A stretch of 64,000 nucleotides of DNA, taken from assembly GCF_051622035.1 (NCBI RefSeq), contig NC_135358.1:18200501-18264500 (forward strand), written 5' to 3'. The translations under genes and the position numbers were made by a program. This stretch comes from Arctopsyche grandis. Lineage: Eukaryota > Arthropoda > Insecta > Trichoptera > Hydropsychidae. Below, in pieces: positions 12,401 through 22,752 of this stretch (position 1 is its first letter; each line of letters begins with the position of its first letter). The notes beneath the pieces were generated by a model. The model did not search any database. It was not told the DNA's origin and saw only the letters and a list, made by a program, of their open reading frames with translations.

Positions 12401-15400
12401 TAAGTTGTCCTAGCATTCGTTTATGGCTTTAGCATAAATTGTCTTGCCGCCCACTTGAAAGTGCATTCCCTTAATTAGTCGCCATCCTGAGTGCATTTGC
12501 ATTGCACTCAATAGTGTCTTCGTCTGTCCGAGTTCCGAATGGATTCGACTTTCCGACACCATCAGCGATATCTGATCCCGCCGGAATTTCTATTATAGTG
12601 CAACTTGAAAGCGTTCCACATAAGCCACGGCCAAAGATCAATCAACTCTGAAACAACACATGGCCGGCTCGATTAGACGCCTCAAACTGCATTCGCTTTT
12701 ATTTGTGCATCGCTCGTGCAGTCGGGTTAAGAGGCCATGCACTCATAACGGGCCCCTGATGCAATGCGACAGCGCTTCTCAACGACATCTAATTGAATGA
12801 AGAACACTCGCGTAGGTTGAATTAATTCGTCTTGTCGCGATACAAAAACATCAGTTTTTTAGATTTGTATGTGGGCTTCTTGGAATTAAGCGCACTCATA
12901 TATCACACCCTTAATTTGGAGTCGCATTTGTAGGACTTTTTTTTGAAGTGTAATGTATGAGAGTAATGACTTTTTCCCTTGTGGTTATTTCAAGCCTTTG
13001 TTTTATTATTATTAGCTTTTTTTATTTATGTAAAAGCTCAGCTCAGAGCTATGCACTATATTCACGTACACTGGTGGATGCATCAAACGCTCGCATGCAT
13101 GTACGCTGTCGGAGAAAAACACAACGTGCCCGCAAGCGGTCCATCGTGGAATATGAAATGGATGTTTTCCTTTTTTTTCCCAGTGTAAACATGTCGAAAA
13201 TAGACATTTCAAAGCTTCAACTTCCGCTTTTTATGCTTGCGATTGTGAAATCTTATTTCCTCATGGTTTGTTTCACTTGTTACAGATTTTCCCCGTGTCG
13301 AAGTTGGTCCTGAGAATCCTTTGAAAGTCGAGGTAGATGGTTCCGTCATTATGGAGTGTAAAGTAGACTCAAAACCTAAAGTTTCCAACGTCAGATGGAC
13401 CAGGAACAATAGATTCATCTCGCCATCTGTTACCCACACTTTGAACAGGGTTACAATCGAAGATTCCGGAAAGTATACGTGCTCTGCAGACAATGGTTTG
13501 GGCAAAATCGGAGAACAAGAATTGTTTTTAGATGTCTTGTTTCCACCAAGCGTAGTCATCGAGTCTAAAACCCGTGAAACTGAAGAAGGCGGCATGGTCA
13601 ACATTCGTTGCAACGTCACAGCAAACCCAGAACCGATTTCAATAGAATGGACCAAAGAAGGTAAAGCTGATTTCAGGCAAAGTGGGGAATCTTTAAGATT
13701 GCCTAGAGTTACAGCTGATTCTGCTGGAACTTACATATGTAAAGCTACCAACATCATCGTGACAGCTGGTGGTAAAAGAATAGAAAAGACAGGTACTTCA
13801 TCAGTAGCCGTTTTAGTCAGACACAAACCCGGTAAAGCAAGAATCAGTCCAGATAGACCAATTGCTCAAGAAGGTTCTGCTGTTACTCTGTCTTGCGCTG
13901 CAAATCCTCCGGGTTGGCCAACTCCCCAATACAAATGGTTCAGGGATGGTGATTCTCAAGGATCACAGCCGATAGTTTTAGCCATGGGTCCTAAATATGC
14001 CATACCCAGTGCTCATTTGGGTAGTGAAGGAACTTATCATTGTCAAGCAACGAATGTTTTGGGTCATGGAGAAATGTCCTCGATTAATTTAGAAGTTCAT
14101 CAACCTCCACGATTCCAATCTAAACTTCAACCGCACATGACTAGACGCTCAGGAGACAGCGATTTTTCAGTTAGTTGCAGCGCACATGGCAAACCAAAAC
14201 CGAGTATCAAATGGTTGAAAGATGGGTCTGAAATTACTCCGGAACCAAATCTATACGAAGTCAGAACTGAAAATACCGAAGGAAGAAATTCAGTCGTTAA
14301 TGTACACAGCACTCTAAAATTCAACGGCAAAGCAAGAATTGAAGGAAACCAACTTTTGCCTGAAGATAGAGGTGTATATTCTTGTGTATTCGAAAATGAA
14401 GTCAAAAAGACAGAATCCAGCATGCATCTCAGAATTGAACGTAAGTTTCAATGCATTTTATTTTATTTCATTTTATTTACAATAAATTCTAACATTTAAA
14501 TGACTTTTCAGACGAGCCTATTACCTTGCATCAATACAACAAAGTCGCTTACGATCTACGAGAGACCGCTGAAGTCGTTTGCAAAATGCAAGCTTACCCC
14601 AAACCGGAGTTCCAATGGTCCTTCGGAACCAACACTGCTCCACTATTCATGTCATCTGAAGGACATTATGAAATCAACACTACGACAGACAACAACGACA
14701 TGTACACGAGTATATTGAAGGTTTCAAACATAAAGCACCAAGATTATGGTGATTATTACTGTCGTGTGATTAACACACTCGGATCAGTAAAGGCTCAAAT
14801 TAAATTACAACCGAAAGGGCCTCCAGAGAAGCCGAGAAATTTGCAAACGATCGAAGCTGGACATAATTTTGTAACTCTTCTGTGGGAACCTGGATTCGAT
14901 GGTGGTTTACAAAATACTAAATATTTCGTCTCATATAGAAGAGTAGCCATGCCTAATAATGAAGTTGTGACGGGCGATTGCTCGATGATGACATCACGAA
15001 ATGGCGAATGGATGGAATTCGATTGCTCCAGAAATGTTCCTTGCAATGTGACCGCTCTTGACCAACACCAGACCTATGTATTCAAGGTAAATTTTTTTAT
15101 AATTTTATTTCTGCTGACAAAAATAAACGACTTTTGAGCTGTCATCATTTCGTATGGGACTTGTAAACCGTATAGATTATTGATTTTTACATTTTTGATA
15201 TTCCCGTTTATTCATTACATTCCATTTTTTTATTGCAACCGACAGCATCTGACTTATGTTTTCAAGGTAAATCAACGTGCAAGAAATTAATGAATATTTA
15301 ACGACAAAAAAAAACAAACTGCTTATGTTCATTTTTATTTTTTGAATACCGTTTTTAGTTTCGTTTTATATCACGCATTTTTTATTTATGCACCTGTGAG

Positions 15401-18400
15401 TATTGTGGATTGTTGACATATGTGATAAGATTATTTATACGTGCAACCGTTTCAGCTCCGTGGATCTTTAACTATACTTTCGTTTCAGGTGAAAGCATTG
15501 AACGCGAAAGGAAGCAGTGACTTCTCAAACGAGATCGCCACAACTACAAAAGTAGACAAAATCCCATCGCCGGATCATGTGACGTTCGATCCAAGCACCA
15601 GGACATTATCATTAAATGTTGGATCGACTTGCTTGGCACTAGTCGGTGTAGTTGAATCCTTGGTTAACGGGCATACAACCATGGCTACATGGCAAGTAGT
15701 TGAAACAATCCCCTTGCACGTGTCTGGAAATGGGCCTACGTACAAAGAGGCTGTCATCGATTTGATGGCACCATCCAACAGGATGGGTAGAAATGGTGGT
15801 AGATCTTTAGGCGATGAGATAAACGATAACCCAGGAGTGCCACAAGTTGACGAATTGAATCCTAGAGTACGTGTCAAACTTTGCCTTAGAGTCAATCATG
15901 AACACTGTGGAGAATACACTGAGGCAGAGAGTGAGTAAAATAAAATTTTAATGTGTCTATCAGATTTGGAATGGTATTTTATTTGTATTGGTGTTTCAGT
16001 TGGACCGTCTTATATCAAGGAAGCATCAGCTTTGGCAACTCCCACGTTGATCGCCATTATCGTGTCTTGCATTGTATTCATTCTATTTATTGGATTGCTT
16101 CTCATGTTCTGTCGTTGCAAACGTAACCAGACTAAAAAGCAGAATACCAAAGACTACGAAATGGAATCGATGAGACCGTCAATGGTCGCTGCTCAAAATC
16201 AAGCTCCTCCTCCGTACTATCCGGCTACAGGATTGGAGAACAAAGCTCTGGAGCACTCGATGGACTTGGCTCTGTCGATGGAAGATCCTAAAAACGCAGT
16301 TTACGCGACTCAAAATGGTTACGGATACCACGTGGCTCCGAACGTACAGGGTCATCCGGGCCAAAACATAAACGGGGGCGAATGTAAGTCTCATTTTAGT
16401 ATTGAATATTTTCGTCGAGGCAAACGAAGTATCGATTCGAGTGTAAATGTATGATCGATCCTTTTCATTGTTTAAAAATAATTATCAAATTTTAAAATCG
16501 TTTCTTCCTATTTTTTCCTATTTCACGAAGACTTTTTTTTTGATATTTTTATCTTGCATTGCTCAAAAAAGGACTAGCTGGTCGGTATACGATGAAAGGT
16601 AAATAAGGTTTCTTGTTCTGGTATATCCGCTTTGTAAATCTTGTCTTTTGTGCATGCAATAGAATATTTGCAAGCATGACGATGTCTGTCCGAACCTTCG
16701 TCTACGTGTTGCGTTAATTTTGTATTTGCTTGTTGCAGGGGTTAATATGGGTTACATGGAGAATAGTTATAGCAATTCCAACAATGGCGGCAGTGTGAAC
16801 TCACAAGACTCCCTATGGCAAATGAAGATGGCCGCGGCGGCCAACAACGGCGTCAACAACATGACTGCCCCACATCCCATCATAGATAGGCAAAATTCAT
16901 ACGGATATGATCCCATTGCTCATGGTGGTTATGGCGCAATCGATGACTACGCACCGTACCCACACATGACCCACAATACCCAACCCAACATGGCGGACGA
17001 GTACAACATGCGCGGCAGTCAAAACCCATCCAGACAAGAATACTGCACCGATCCTTATGCATCGGTGCATAAGCCCAAGAAAAGAATGGACCAACAAATA
17101 GGTAAGTTCAGACCTATAAAACCACTGCTATAAAAAGTCATTTGACTTCTTCTCATTCTTCCAAACTCATATTTGATTATGTTGTCAATTAATCAATTAT
17201 ATTTCGGTTAATTCGATATTCATGCTATTTCTTCTTATGGTGTACTTTTTGCTACACTTAAATTGACATATCAAATCATTATATTGGCCGATTAAGGTAT
17301 ATTTATACTAGCACAGCACATGCCGACAACTACACGTAACCAGCAGTACGAAAAGTATTCTTTGGTACATTTTGTATGGACATATTCGTGTCTAAAGTGG
17401 CGTAGACGTAACCCACAATACATATGTATTCATATTATACAGCAGTACATCTAATTAATTAGTATCTTATAATAAATTTGATTGAAATATGGTAAAAATC
17501 TAAATTTAAGAAACCATTTAAAGTTATATAACCAAGATATTTTACAGGACACATTAATTTCTTCCATAATGTGTACTCAGCAGTAACTGACACGATCTAT
17601 TCATATTGTACAGCAGTATACGTCACCGTAACGTATCAAGCAACACCGTTTTTCTTTGGCCAGTGTGGAAATATTCACACACGACATGACGTCATTGTAG
17701 TAAGTGCAAGAGTACTAACGAAAATGCGCATGCGCATATGAGTATTTTCGGATACGTCAGATTGTGACAACAGTGAAGATGCTCTTCCACCGAATACGTT
17801 GACGCGCACGTATCGTTTTTGCGCATACGAATGCCCATACGTCGCGTTGACGTCTGTTCAAGAGCGTCTTGACTCGATGATACGATGTAAGCAATATTGC
17901 GCCGTATCGTCGCGCTCTGTAATGTATATGCAAGCCAATTTTGTCTGAACGTGCCGAGACCGCAAGGTGCTGGATAGTCTGAATAGAAACGGTCGTTTTC
18001 GTGAGCTGCTGTGCTGTCCTGTGGCCGTGAACTGCTATATAGTATGAAATTGCCTTTAATGTAGTTAATTGGTTGCGTAATTAAGTACTTCTCAGTCAAG
18101 AGCTTGTTAATTCAAAACATGGTTGTAGAAAAAAAATTTCAATGACTGCTAGAGCATATCAGTCGATGGTATAAAAATCTAGATTTTGCTTTGCTTTACA
18201 GGAAACGGGCACTAAAATCAATTCCCAATTTATTTTTGTTCCGCTCTAGAAAGCAATCAGGAAACCACTTGTAATATCCTTGCCAAGATAACTTCATTAC
18301 ATTTGTAAATAAATACATATATACAAATATTTTACTTGGTAAAGTCAAATAAGCTCGGAATTAAGGATACTGGGAAGACGAAGTTGATTCTCTAAACAGT

Positions 18401-19018
18401 ACATTATTTGTCTGATTGATTTTTATCCTAATGTTAATCTTTGTCTAAGCATTTTCTTTTATTATGTCATGTTCGATTCAGGGGTCTCAGCCTCTTTCTA
18501 ATTTCGAACAATTCTTCAAGCATCTTCTTTTATTATGTCATGTCCGATTCAGGGGTCTCAGCCTCTTTCTAATTTCGAACAATTTGTTGAAATTTCTCCC
18601 ATACTATTTGTCCTGTGAAATATCCTTTCCACAGATGTTTCTCTTGTTCAGTTTATGTTCTGCAACCAAGAGAGGTATTTACGATCCACTTTGCGACCTC
18701 ACTCAATTTTAACCTCCATGATCGTCTCATGAAATGCCTGAAGTAGCTGAGTTTTTTGTATTCTCCAACAACATACACGACTCATACCTGAGTCATTCTA
18801 CGTGTAGCTTTCTTGTGAACTAATCCCTTTTCCGTTTTGCAGAATCGCCTTACCATGACGTCAGCGGTCTTCCAGACCCGTACATGGACCATCAGATGGA
18901 GACTGAAGAGCAAAAGCCGCCCCAACACTTGTCGCTAAGCTACGACGAAAGTCTGGAGAGCGGATACTCAACTCCCAACTCGCGCACCCGTCGCGTCATC
19001 AGAGAGATCATTGTCTGA
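290..19018 (+). CDS. ed: echinoid-type Ig/FnIII cell-adhesion protein, 5'-incomplete spliced gene
   Basis: Seven exons join in frame: 290-486, 13286-14440, 14512-15086, 15489-15930, 16000-16383, 16739-17101 and 18843-19018, about 1,096 codons. The product has half an Ig domain, five full Ig domains, FnIII sequence, one membrane helix and a roughly 280-residue Tyr/Asn/Pro-rich cytoplasmic tail ending EIIV. Adding one Ig domain upstream gives the seven-Ig plus FnIII layout of Drosophila Echinoid, a homophilic adherens-junction protein whose C-terminal EIIV binds PDZ proteins such as Bazooka and Canoe. Echinoid also acts in EGFR, Notch and Hippo signalling; those roles are family knowledge. All introns are GT-AG and phases match at each joint. 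The paralogue friend-of-echinoid is the main alternative; the EIIV end favours echinoid. Signal peptide and promoter are outside the window. Confidence 0.88.
3057..3222 (+). repeat. interspersed repeat, family with AAATGCTTTTTATTA core (copy 1)
   Basis: The stretch from TTTAAATGCTTTTTATTACT to ACAGCATAATCAGAAAAAG is recognisably the same sequence as 46392-46590 and 50794-50885. The class is unknown. Confidence 0.55.
3724..3803 (-). repeat. tRNA-like SINE head
   Basis: On the - strand there is a good A box (TAGCTCACTGGTAGAG, 3775-3790) and a good B box (GGTTCAAGTCC, 3737-3747) at normal pol III spacing. The would-be acceptor arms do not pair, so this is read as a tRNA-derived SINE head whose body continues to lower coordinates, not a working tRNA gene. 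Confidence 0.6.
6376..6450 (+). repeat. single copy of the arm of the 47.6-kb fold-back repeat
   Basis: TATCTCATAAACAAGAACG through AGATTGATTAG matches the right arm at about 47828-47914 with scattered substitutions. Here it stands alone, with no inverted partner nearby. Confidence 0.5.
6501..6583 (+). repeat. SINE body fragment
   Basis: TGACTCCAAAGTCGATCGTTTC followed by the TTTGTCAATTTATCTGATTTC and GGTTCCAAC blocks is the same body found at 51088-51170 and 52038-52115 and, inverted, at 22340-22420 and 28751-28825. No tRNA-like head is preserved. Confidence 0.6.
7090..7600. promoter_or_regulatory. GC-richer unique intronic island, possible enhancer
   Basis: About 500 bases with retained CpGs and no repeat signature stand out from the AT-rich intron. 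It contains the perfect palindrome GGATTAATCC at 7126-7135, two facing TAATCC half-sites of the type bound by K50 homeodomains (Otd/Bicoid/Gsc class), and further TTAATTA-type sites. Its role as an enhancer is inference only. Confidence 0.25.
8298..8600 (-). mobile_element. probable solo LTR, - orientation
   Basis: Read on the - strand there is a TATAAAA box (about 8427-8434), an AATAAA signal (8365-8370) and a final CGCTACA at 8298-8304, the order expected of U3-R-U5. The first part of the stretch is GC-rich compared with its flanks. I could not fix the other boundary or a target-site duplication, and no internal retroelement sequence adjoins it. Confidence 0.5.
9850..10137 (-). mobile_element. 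RTE-like LINE 3' end, 5'-truncated
   Basis: The - strand ends in a (GAT)n-type tail and upstream of it encodes the C-terminal tail of an endonuclease-reverse transcriptase of the type seen in insect RTE elements (compare 53909-54168, which reads KWQWAGQV on the - strand). The frame is broken. A short inverted duplication sits at 9910-9954. Confidence 0.6.
12360..12830. promoter_or_regulatory. GC-richer unique intronic island with octamer motif
   Basis: A non-repetitive island holds the POU octamer ATTTGCAT at 12495-12502, centred in an inverted repeat with arms GAGTGCA and TGCACTC (12490-12510). The rest is CpG-containing and unique. Enhancer function is an inference from composition and motif only. 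Confidence 0.25.
13286..14440 (+). CDS. ed: echinoid exon: four Ig domains
   Basis: The exon completes a Tyr codon and reads FPRVEVGPENPLKVE. It then holds four I-set/C2-type Ig domains, recognised by their cysteine pairs: VIMECKV..YTCSADN, VNIRCNV..YICKATN, VTLSCAA..YHCQATN and FSVSCSA..YSCVFEN, each with a central Trp and the D.G.Y.C signature or a close variant. The acceptor is TTGTTACAG at 13277-13285 and the donor is GTAAGT at 14441. It ends in phase 1. These fit Ig3 to Ig6 of Echinoid. Confidence 0.9.
14512..15086 (+). CDS. ed: echinoid exon: Ig domain and start of FnIII
   Basis: After a 71-base intron this exon gives an Ig domain (EVVCKMQ..DYGDYYCRVIN; Ig7) followed by PPEKPRNLQTIEAG, the opening strand of a fibronectin III domain. 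FnIII continues to QTYVFK and is cut by a phase-0 intron (donor GTAAAT at 15087). Extra cysteines in the FnIII loop (GDCSMM, FDCSRNVPC) suggest disulphides within the domain. Confidence 0.9.
15246..15266 (+). other. candidate 21-nt in-frame micro-exon
   Basis: A CAG acceptor preceded by a T-rich tract is followed by 21 bases that read HLTYVFK, then by the same GTAAAT donor as the upstream exon. The 21 bases closely copy the end of that exon (HQTYVFK). Length and phase (0/0) would keep the reading frame. It may be a used micro-exon or a leftover of a local duplication; only transcripts can tell. Confidence 0.35.
15489..15930 (+). CDS. ed: echinoid exon: end of first FnIII and second, divergent FnIII
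   Basis: It opens in phase 0 with VKALNAKGSSDFSNEI, which completes the first FnIII domain. The rest (IPSPDHVTFDPSTRTLSL to KLCLRVNHEHCGEY) fits the position of the second FnIII domain but is weakly conserved and carries an Asn/Gly-rich insert. The acceptor is TTTCGTTTCAG at 15478-15488 and the donor GTGAGT at 15931. Confidence 0.87.
16000..16383 (+). CDS. ed: echinoid exon: transmembrane segment and proximal tail
   Basis: After a 69-base intron the exon encodes a short juxtamembrane stretch and a 22-residue hydrophobic helix (16047-16112, rich in Ile/Leu/Phe/Cys). A basic stop-transfer run, CRCKRNQTKK, follows. The tail then carries DYEMESMRP, APPPYYP and several tyrosines. The donor is GTAAGT at 16384, phase 1. 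Confidence 0.9.
16739..17101 (+). CDS. ed: echinoid exon: cytoplasmic tail
   Basis: Codons after the split Trp read VNMGYMENSYSNSNNGG and continue with an Asn/Met/Tyr-rich, low-complexity tail (SQDSLWQMKMAAA, HPIIDRQNSYGYDP, DEYNMRGSQNPSRQEY). Many tyrosines lie in acidic or Asn-rich context, as in the Echinoid tail. The acceptor is TTGCTTGTTGCAG; the donor is GTAAGT at 17102, phase 1. Confidence 0.87.
17306..18045. repeat. MITE-like element in the last intron
   Basis: The ends form an imperfect inverted repeat (TTTATACTAGCACAGCA on the left; TTCATACTATATAGCAG with a following ACAGCACAGCAG on the reverse of the right end). Inside, CAGCAGTA-type words recur and the perfect NRF1/Erect-wing-like palindrome TGCGCATGCGCA lies at 17725-17736. 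No transposase is visible. Confidence 0.35.
18456..18584 (+). repeat. 71-bp tandem duplication
   Basis: CTTTTATTATGTCATGTTCG and the following sequence through TTTCGAACAATT recur 71 bases later with a single C for T change over most of the unit. It lies in the last intron, 260 bases before the final exon. Confidence 0.85.
18843..19018 (+). CDS. ed: echinoid last coding exon, C-terminal EIIV
   Basis: The split codon gives Glu, then SPYHDVSGLPDPYMDHQ and a Ser/Tyr/Glu-rich segment. The protein ends RTRRVIREIIV, with TGA at 19016-19018. The final four residues EIIV are the known class-II PDZ ligand of Echinoid. The acceptor is CCGTTTTGCAG ending at 18842. Confidence 0.93.
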
Positions 19019-21515
19019 ACCAGGCTTTAATTAGTCGCGCACCCGACCCACGAACCGACCGCGAGTGTTTAGTTTGAACATTTAAAAGTGAAAACTCCTT
19101 ATCATCTATCCGATTTAATAAAATTAAAAATAAATAATGAAATGGCAGCGAGGACGAGACTACCGCTGTCGAATTTTCTGTGATTCGATTTTATTGTAGT
19201 GACTCGACGATGACCCAATCAAAGAAGACTGCCATAGGTAAATTACTTAAAAAACAATAAAAAAAACAAAAACTGCCTTTTTCAAAAGAGTGGCGACGAC
19301 ATGTGCCGTCTGTTGTAAGGACGCATAGTTGTAATTATAATATTAAAAAACCGTATTATTTAAATCTAAAAATGCCATATAAGTTGGAGTGCACACAATT
19401 CTCATCATAGGGTACAAAGAAGATGCGCTGAGGTGTAAACGTGTTATACTCGATTCGGTGTGGACTCAAATTATAATTCTCGGATTATAGTAATTGCCGA
19501 ATTTTTTATTGTATTGCACGGTAAAATATTGTAAATAATTTTGAAAGATACAACCCAAGGTCACTCTGGTGCTGTAAAGCTGTTATTATTTTAAGTTATT
19601 TCGAATGTATCGATTGTATGTAAATGTCTACGACTCCATTACAAAATGTTTATAGAAATTACGAAATATATAAACTGAATTTCTTGAACTTTTATAATTT
19701 CGATTCCTCCGAAGCAGTAAATGTAATTTTTACATTATTTTGTATATATTGTTACATTATATTAATTATCTTTTTTTACAATACAAATAATTCATTTCTA
19801 TATTTTGTACATATTAGTTTATTGAATAAAATCAATTTTGTAAAATATTGTTTTTGCACTCGTTTTGTATGCATAAAAGTCGCCAAGAAAAATTGTTTCG
19901 TATTTTTTTTTAATTAGTTTCAGGGTTGTCAACTTTAGTGCCAAACACATAAAATAGGAAGAAGATTATCGATTCCACGAAAATTATTTATAATTAATTA
20001 ATAAATGTATACAAAGTGGATGTGAGATTAAAATTCGTACTTAATTTGCCTTTTTTAAATTATTAAATGAAATTTTTCGCCATTTTTTATAATTTGTAAA
20101 TATTGAGTATTTTATTATTTAATGCATAAATTTTTAATTATGAAGCACTTATTGAGTTTAAAACATGTGCTGGTCATTTTTATGATATTGCAATTATTTA
20201 TTTTTCAAATCAAATATTTTAATCAAATATTTTCGATATAGTGAATTTTTATGAACAATAAATATTTTCTATTGTCAATTTACCGAATTGTATTTTTTAT
20301 GTTTTTTTTTATGACAAATGCAATATTATATTATTTTAGTTAGATAATTTGACTTGATGAAAACGAGCAACACTTTTATGCTAGTACTTTTAATTTATTA
20401 TCTATCATATTATTATCGATTTTATTTTCAATATTTCTTTTAAAATAACTAATTTTTCGTTAGTTATTTTGGAAATATTTATTTTAAAATCGCAATAACT
20501 TTTTTTCTTGTGAGATCTCATTTTTTAAGTATTTTCATAAGACTTGTTTGACTTCGTTTTCGTTTTCATATTTGTATTACTTTTTTTTATACAAGTGATA
20601 TAAATGTGAGACAACAATTAAAATTTTTCGAATTATAAAAAATAATAACAAATATTCCCCACCTAATTTGTGATATGTATGATATGACTGGCTTAAATAT
20701 CCAGTGTATTTTGTTATTTGTTAAATAATATCACATTTTAATCTAATTTTCTTTTTATACGAATAATTCAGAGCGCTGAATACATATCAAAATTAAAATG
20801 TATTTATATTATAATTAAATAGATTACAATAATTAAGGCTTAAAATATTGAAATGTGCTTTTTTTATTATATTTGTAGTTTGCCTGTGTGCAATAATTCT
20901 TGCATTTTAATTTTATTTTATTGTATGATGAATTTTTTTTATCTGATAACTTTCGAATTCATAAGTTTATGACTGATTCATCAATCTCACAAATGCATCG
21001 TTCTGACGAGAATCGCACAAATCATTTTGTTTTTCGATTACTTTCACCGCATTTTTCAGCGTCGAATTTAAAATTAAATGAAAAACATATATCGTGTCTA
21101 TTTGTAATAGTTTTATTGTAAAATGGAGTTATTTGGGAACATCAGTTCTCGTCGTAATATTATGGAGTCTTGAAAATTTATATTGTAAATATATTTACCA
21201 AATTTTTTTATTTGTTCATCTCTTTAAATAGAGAAACGTAAATTTTACATGACAAGATCTGTATTCGAATTTAGCCATATTTGTAATTTTTCATTTGAAT
21301 CGCGTTACGATTCGCCTTTATTTACATTGTATGTATTATTTTTTAAATATTTCTTCGAATGAAAGCGTGAAAATCAGCTGAAATTGTTTTCTTTTTCATT
21401 GTTATATTTTGAAATGAATGAACACTGTTTGAAATTACGAATTTTGTAAATAAAATAAACTTATAATAATATGAAAATCTATGTGTACAGAATGATTGGA
21501 AGAAATAAATGATTT
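19019..21515 (+). other. probable long 3'UTR of the echinoid gene
   Basis: About 2.5 kb of very AT-rich sequence free of recognised mobile elements follows the stop. AATAAA signals occur at about 19118, 19256, 19825 and 21448, and AAATAAATGA at about 21503. The last group is followed by a clear change in composition near 21530. Which site is used, and whether the whole stretch is transcribed, cannot be seen from sequence. Confidence 0.5.
19530..21452 (+). promoter_or_regulatory. cluster of Pumilio-type motifs (TGTANATA)
   Basis: Exact matches occur at 19530-19537, 19741-19748, 20095-20102, 21184-21191 and 21445-21452 on the sense strand. In mRNA these are the UGUANAUA sites bound by Pumilio-family repressors. 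The AT-rich background makes chance matches likely, so only conservation would show function. Confidence 0.3.
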
Positions 21516-22339
21516 TTTAATATACTTTTTTTTCCATTGGACAATCCTATTTTTTTTACTGCATATACACATGTACATACTTACACAGGGGTGACACATG
21601 CGTGTGTGTGAACTGGTTTTGCAGGATTTTAATTAAACGTTTGCGGTGGGGAGGTTTCGCGCTAATGGCGAAAACGTGGTCGTTAAGGCCAGGGCCGCAC
21701 TGGATCGGTGCTAATACCTGTTATCGCCACTGCGGGGGGGAGGGTGCGCGTACGAAACCACCCCCTGTTTTGCATTTTTACGATGGCCGATGAAAAAACG
21801 TTCAAATAGAAGGGTCGTTGCCGATTGTCAACGGAAAAATTGACCCCGTCGTTTAATTGTCGCGATTTCGGCTCATTCGGCATGCTTCTGAATTGGATTT
21901 TAAATTAAAAGTGAGACTATAACACTTTCCCGAGCCACGAACATCTTTGATAGGGCTGGAATTTTTATTGGGACTATATATTTTTAAGCTAAATTTAACT
22001 TAATCGAGATGACGGTATAATCCCGATGTGCATAACGTCACACTTAAACACACGGACCACACCGGGCGACTTATGTCGGCCGATTAGTTGCACAACCAGA
22101 CCAAATATATGCAGTTAGATGGAGCGTGCCACACCTGGCAACTCCTTGGTCGCCACATTTCCAGGGTTTAGAATTGGAATTGGCCCGGGTCTTAGTGAAA
22201 AACCTTCATATATAATTTTTTAAATGAATATTTATATTTCCCATGGTACCATTACGAGTTTTGCCCCAAGGCCACACCTATAACATTAATATAATAAATT
22301 TTAAATTATATTCAAATAATAGTAAAAAATGAAGATAGG
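21516..22339. other. intergenic sequence with a GC-richer island
   Basis: Unique sequence; 21600-21900 is GC-richer with a run of seven G at about 21733. No gene, RNA or repeat is recognised. Confidence 0.5.
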
Positions 22340-22511
22340 TCTCCAATTTTGTTTGGAACCGTTTCAACAATGAAATCAGATAAGTCGCCAAACTTTGAAA
22401 ATAAACGATCGACCTGCAGGCACATGTATCCTAGCAGCGTTGAGCCAGGGATTTGGCCCATGACCCCTCAGTTGGTGGCATTATACGCTAACCACTGAGC
22501 TAGGTCTCTAG
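22340..22511 (-). repeat. tRNA-derived SINE, - orientation
   Basis: On the - strand a strong A box (TAGCTCAGTGGTTAG, 22488-22502) is followed by a degenerate B box (GGGCCAAATCCC, 22448-22459). The shared SINE body follows, with CGATCGTTTATTTTCAAAG, TTTGGCGACTTATCTG and ATTTCATTGTTGAAACGGTT blocks. Confidence 0.75.
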
Positions 22512-22663
22512 TTACTGATATTGACGATTTGATTTAGACTAGAACTGTAGAGTTTTGACCAGAGTCATTAAAATCCGAGTGACTCCGACTCCGATTTCGC
22601 ATTTATTTATTTTTGGTTTTACTGTTTACTGTATTTAAACATTGAATTACTAACGACTAGTGC

Positions 22664-22752
22664 TTCTAATCCCGGAAGGTTACTTCAGCACCGGGATTGC
22701 GGTGCTGGGAATTTCCGATCCCGGGATCCCGGTGCTAGCACCGGGATTTCAA
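22664..22752. repeat. GC-rich palindromic cluster
   Basis: CCGGGAT and its complement occur again and again. A perfect 22-bp palindrome, ATCCCGGTGCT followed by its reverse complement, spans 22726-22747. The class is not identified; it may be a transposon end. Confidence 0.5.

Larger units (their letters stand above)
487..13285 (+). other. 12.8-kb intron of the echinoid gene
   Basis: The intron starts GTAAGT and ends in a TTGTTACAG acceptor. It contains SINE, LINE and LTR fragments and two GC-richer unique islands listed separately. I found no further Ig-coding exon inside it. Between listed features (487-3056, 3804-6375, 10138-12359, 12831-13285) I see only AT-rich sequence, short tatgtacata runs and scattered GC-richer patches near 2240-2760, 4540-5170 and 9150-9650. 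Confidence 0.75.

Noticed and set aside
16572..16598. 27-base candidate micro-exon between tail exons (GACTAGCTGG.. with GTAAAT donor)
   Set aside because: Joined in the required phase it makes a TGA at once, and the acceptor lacks a good pyrimidine tract.
17692..18099. 135-codon - strand open frame in the last intron
   Set aside because: Overlaps the MITE-like repeat, shows no domain and no splice context.
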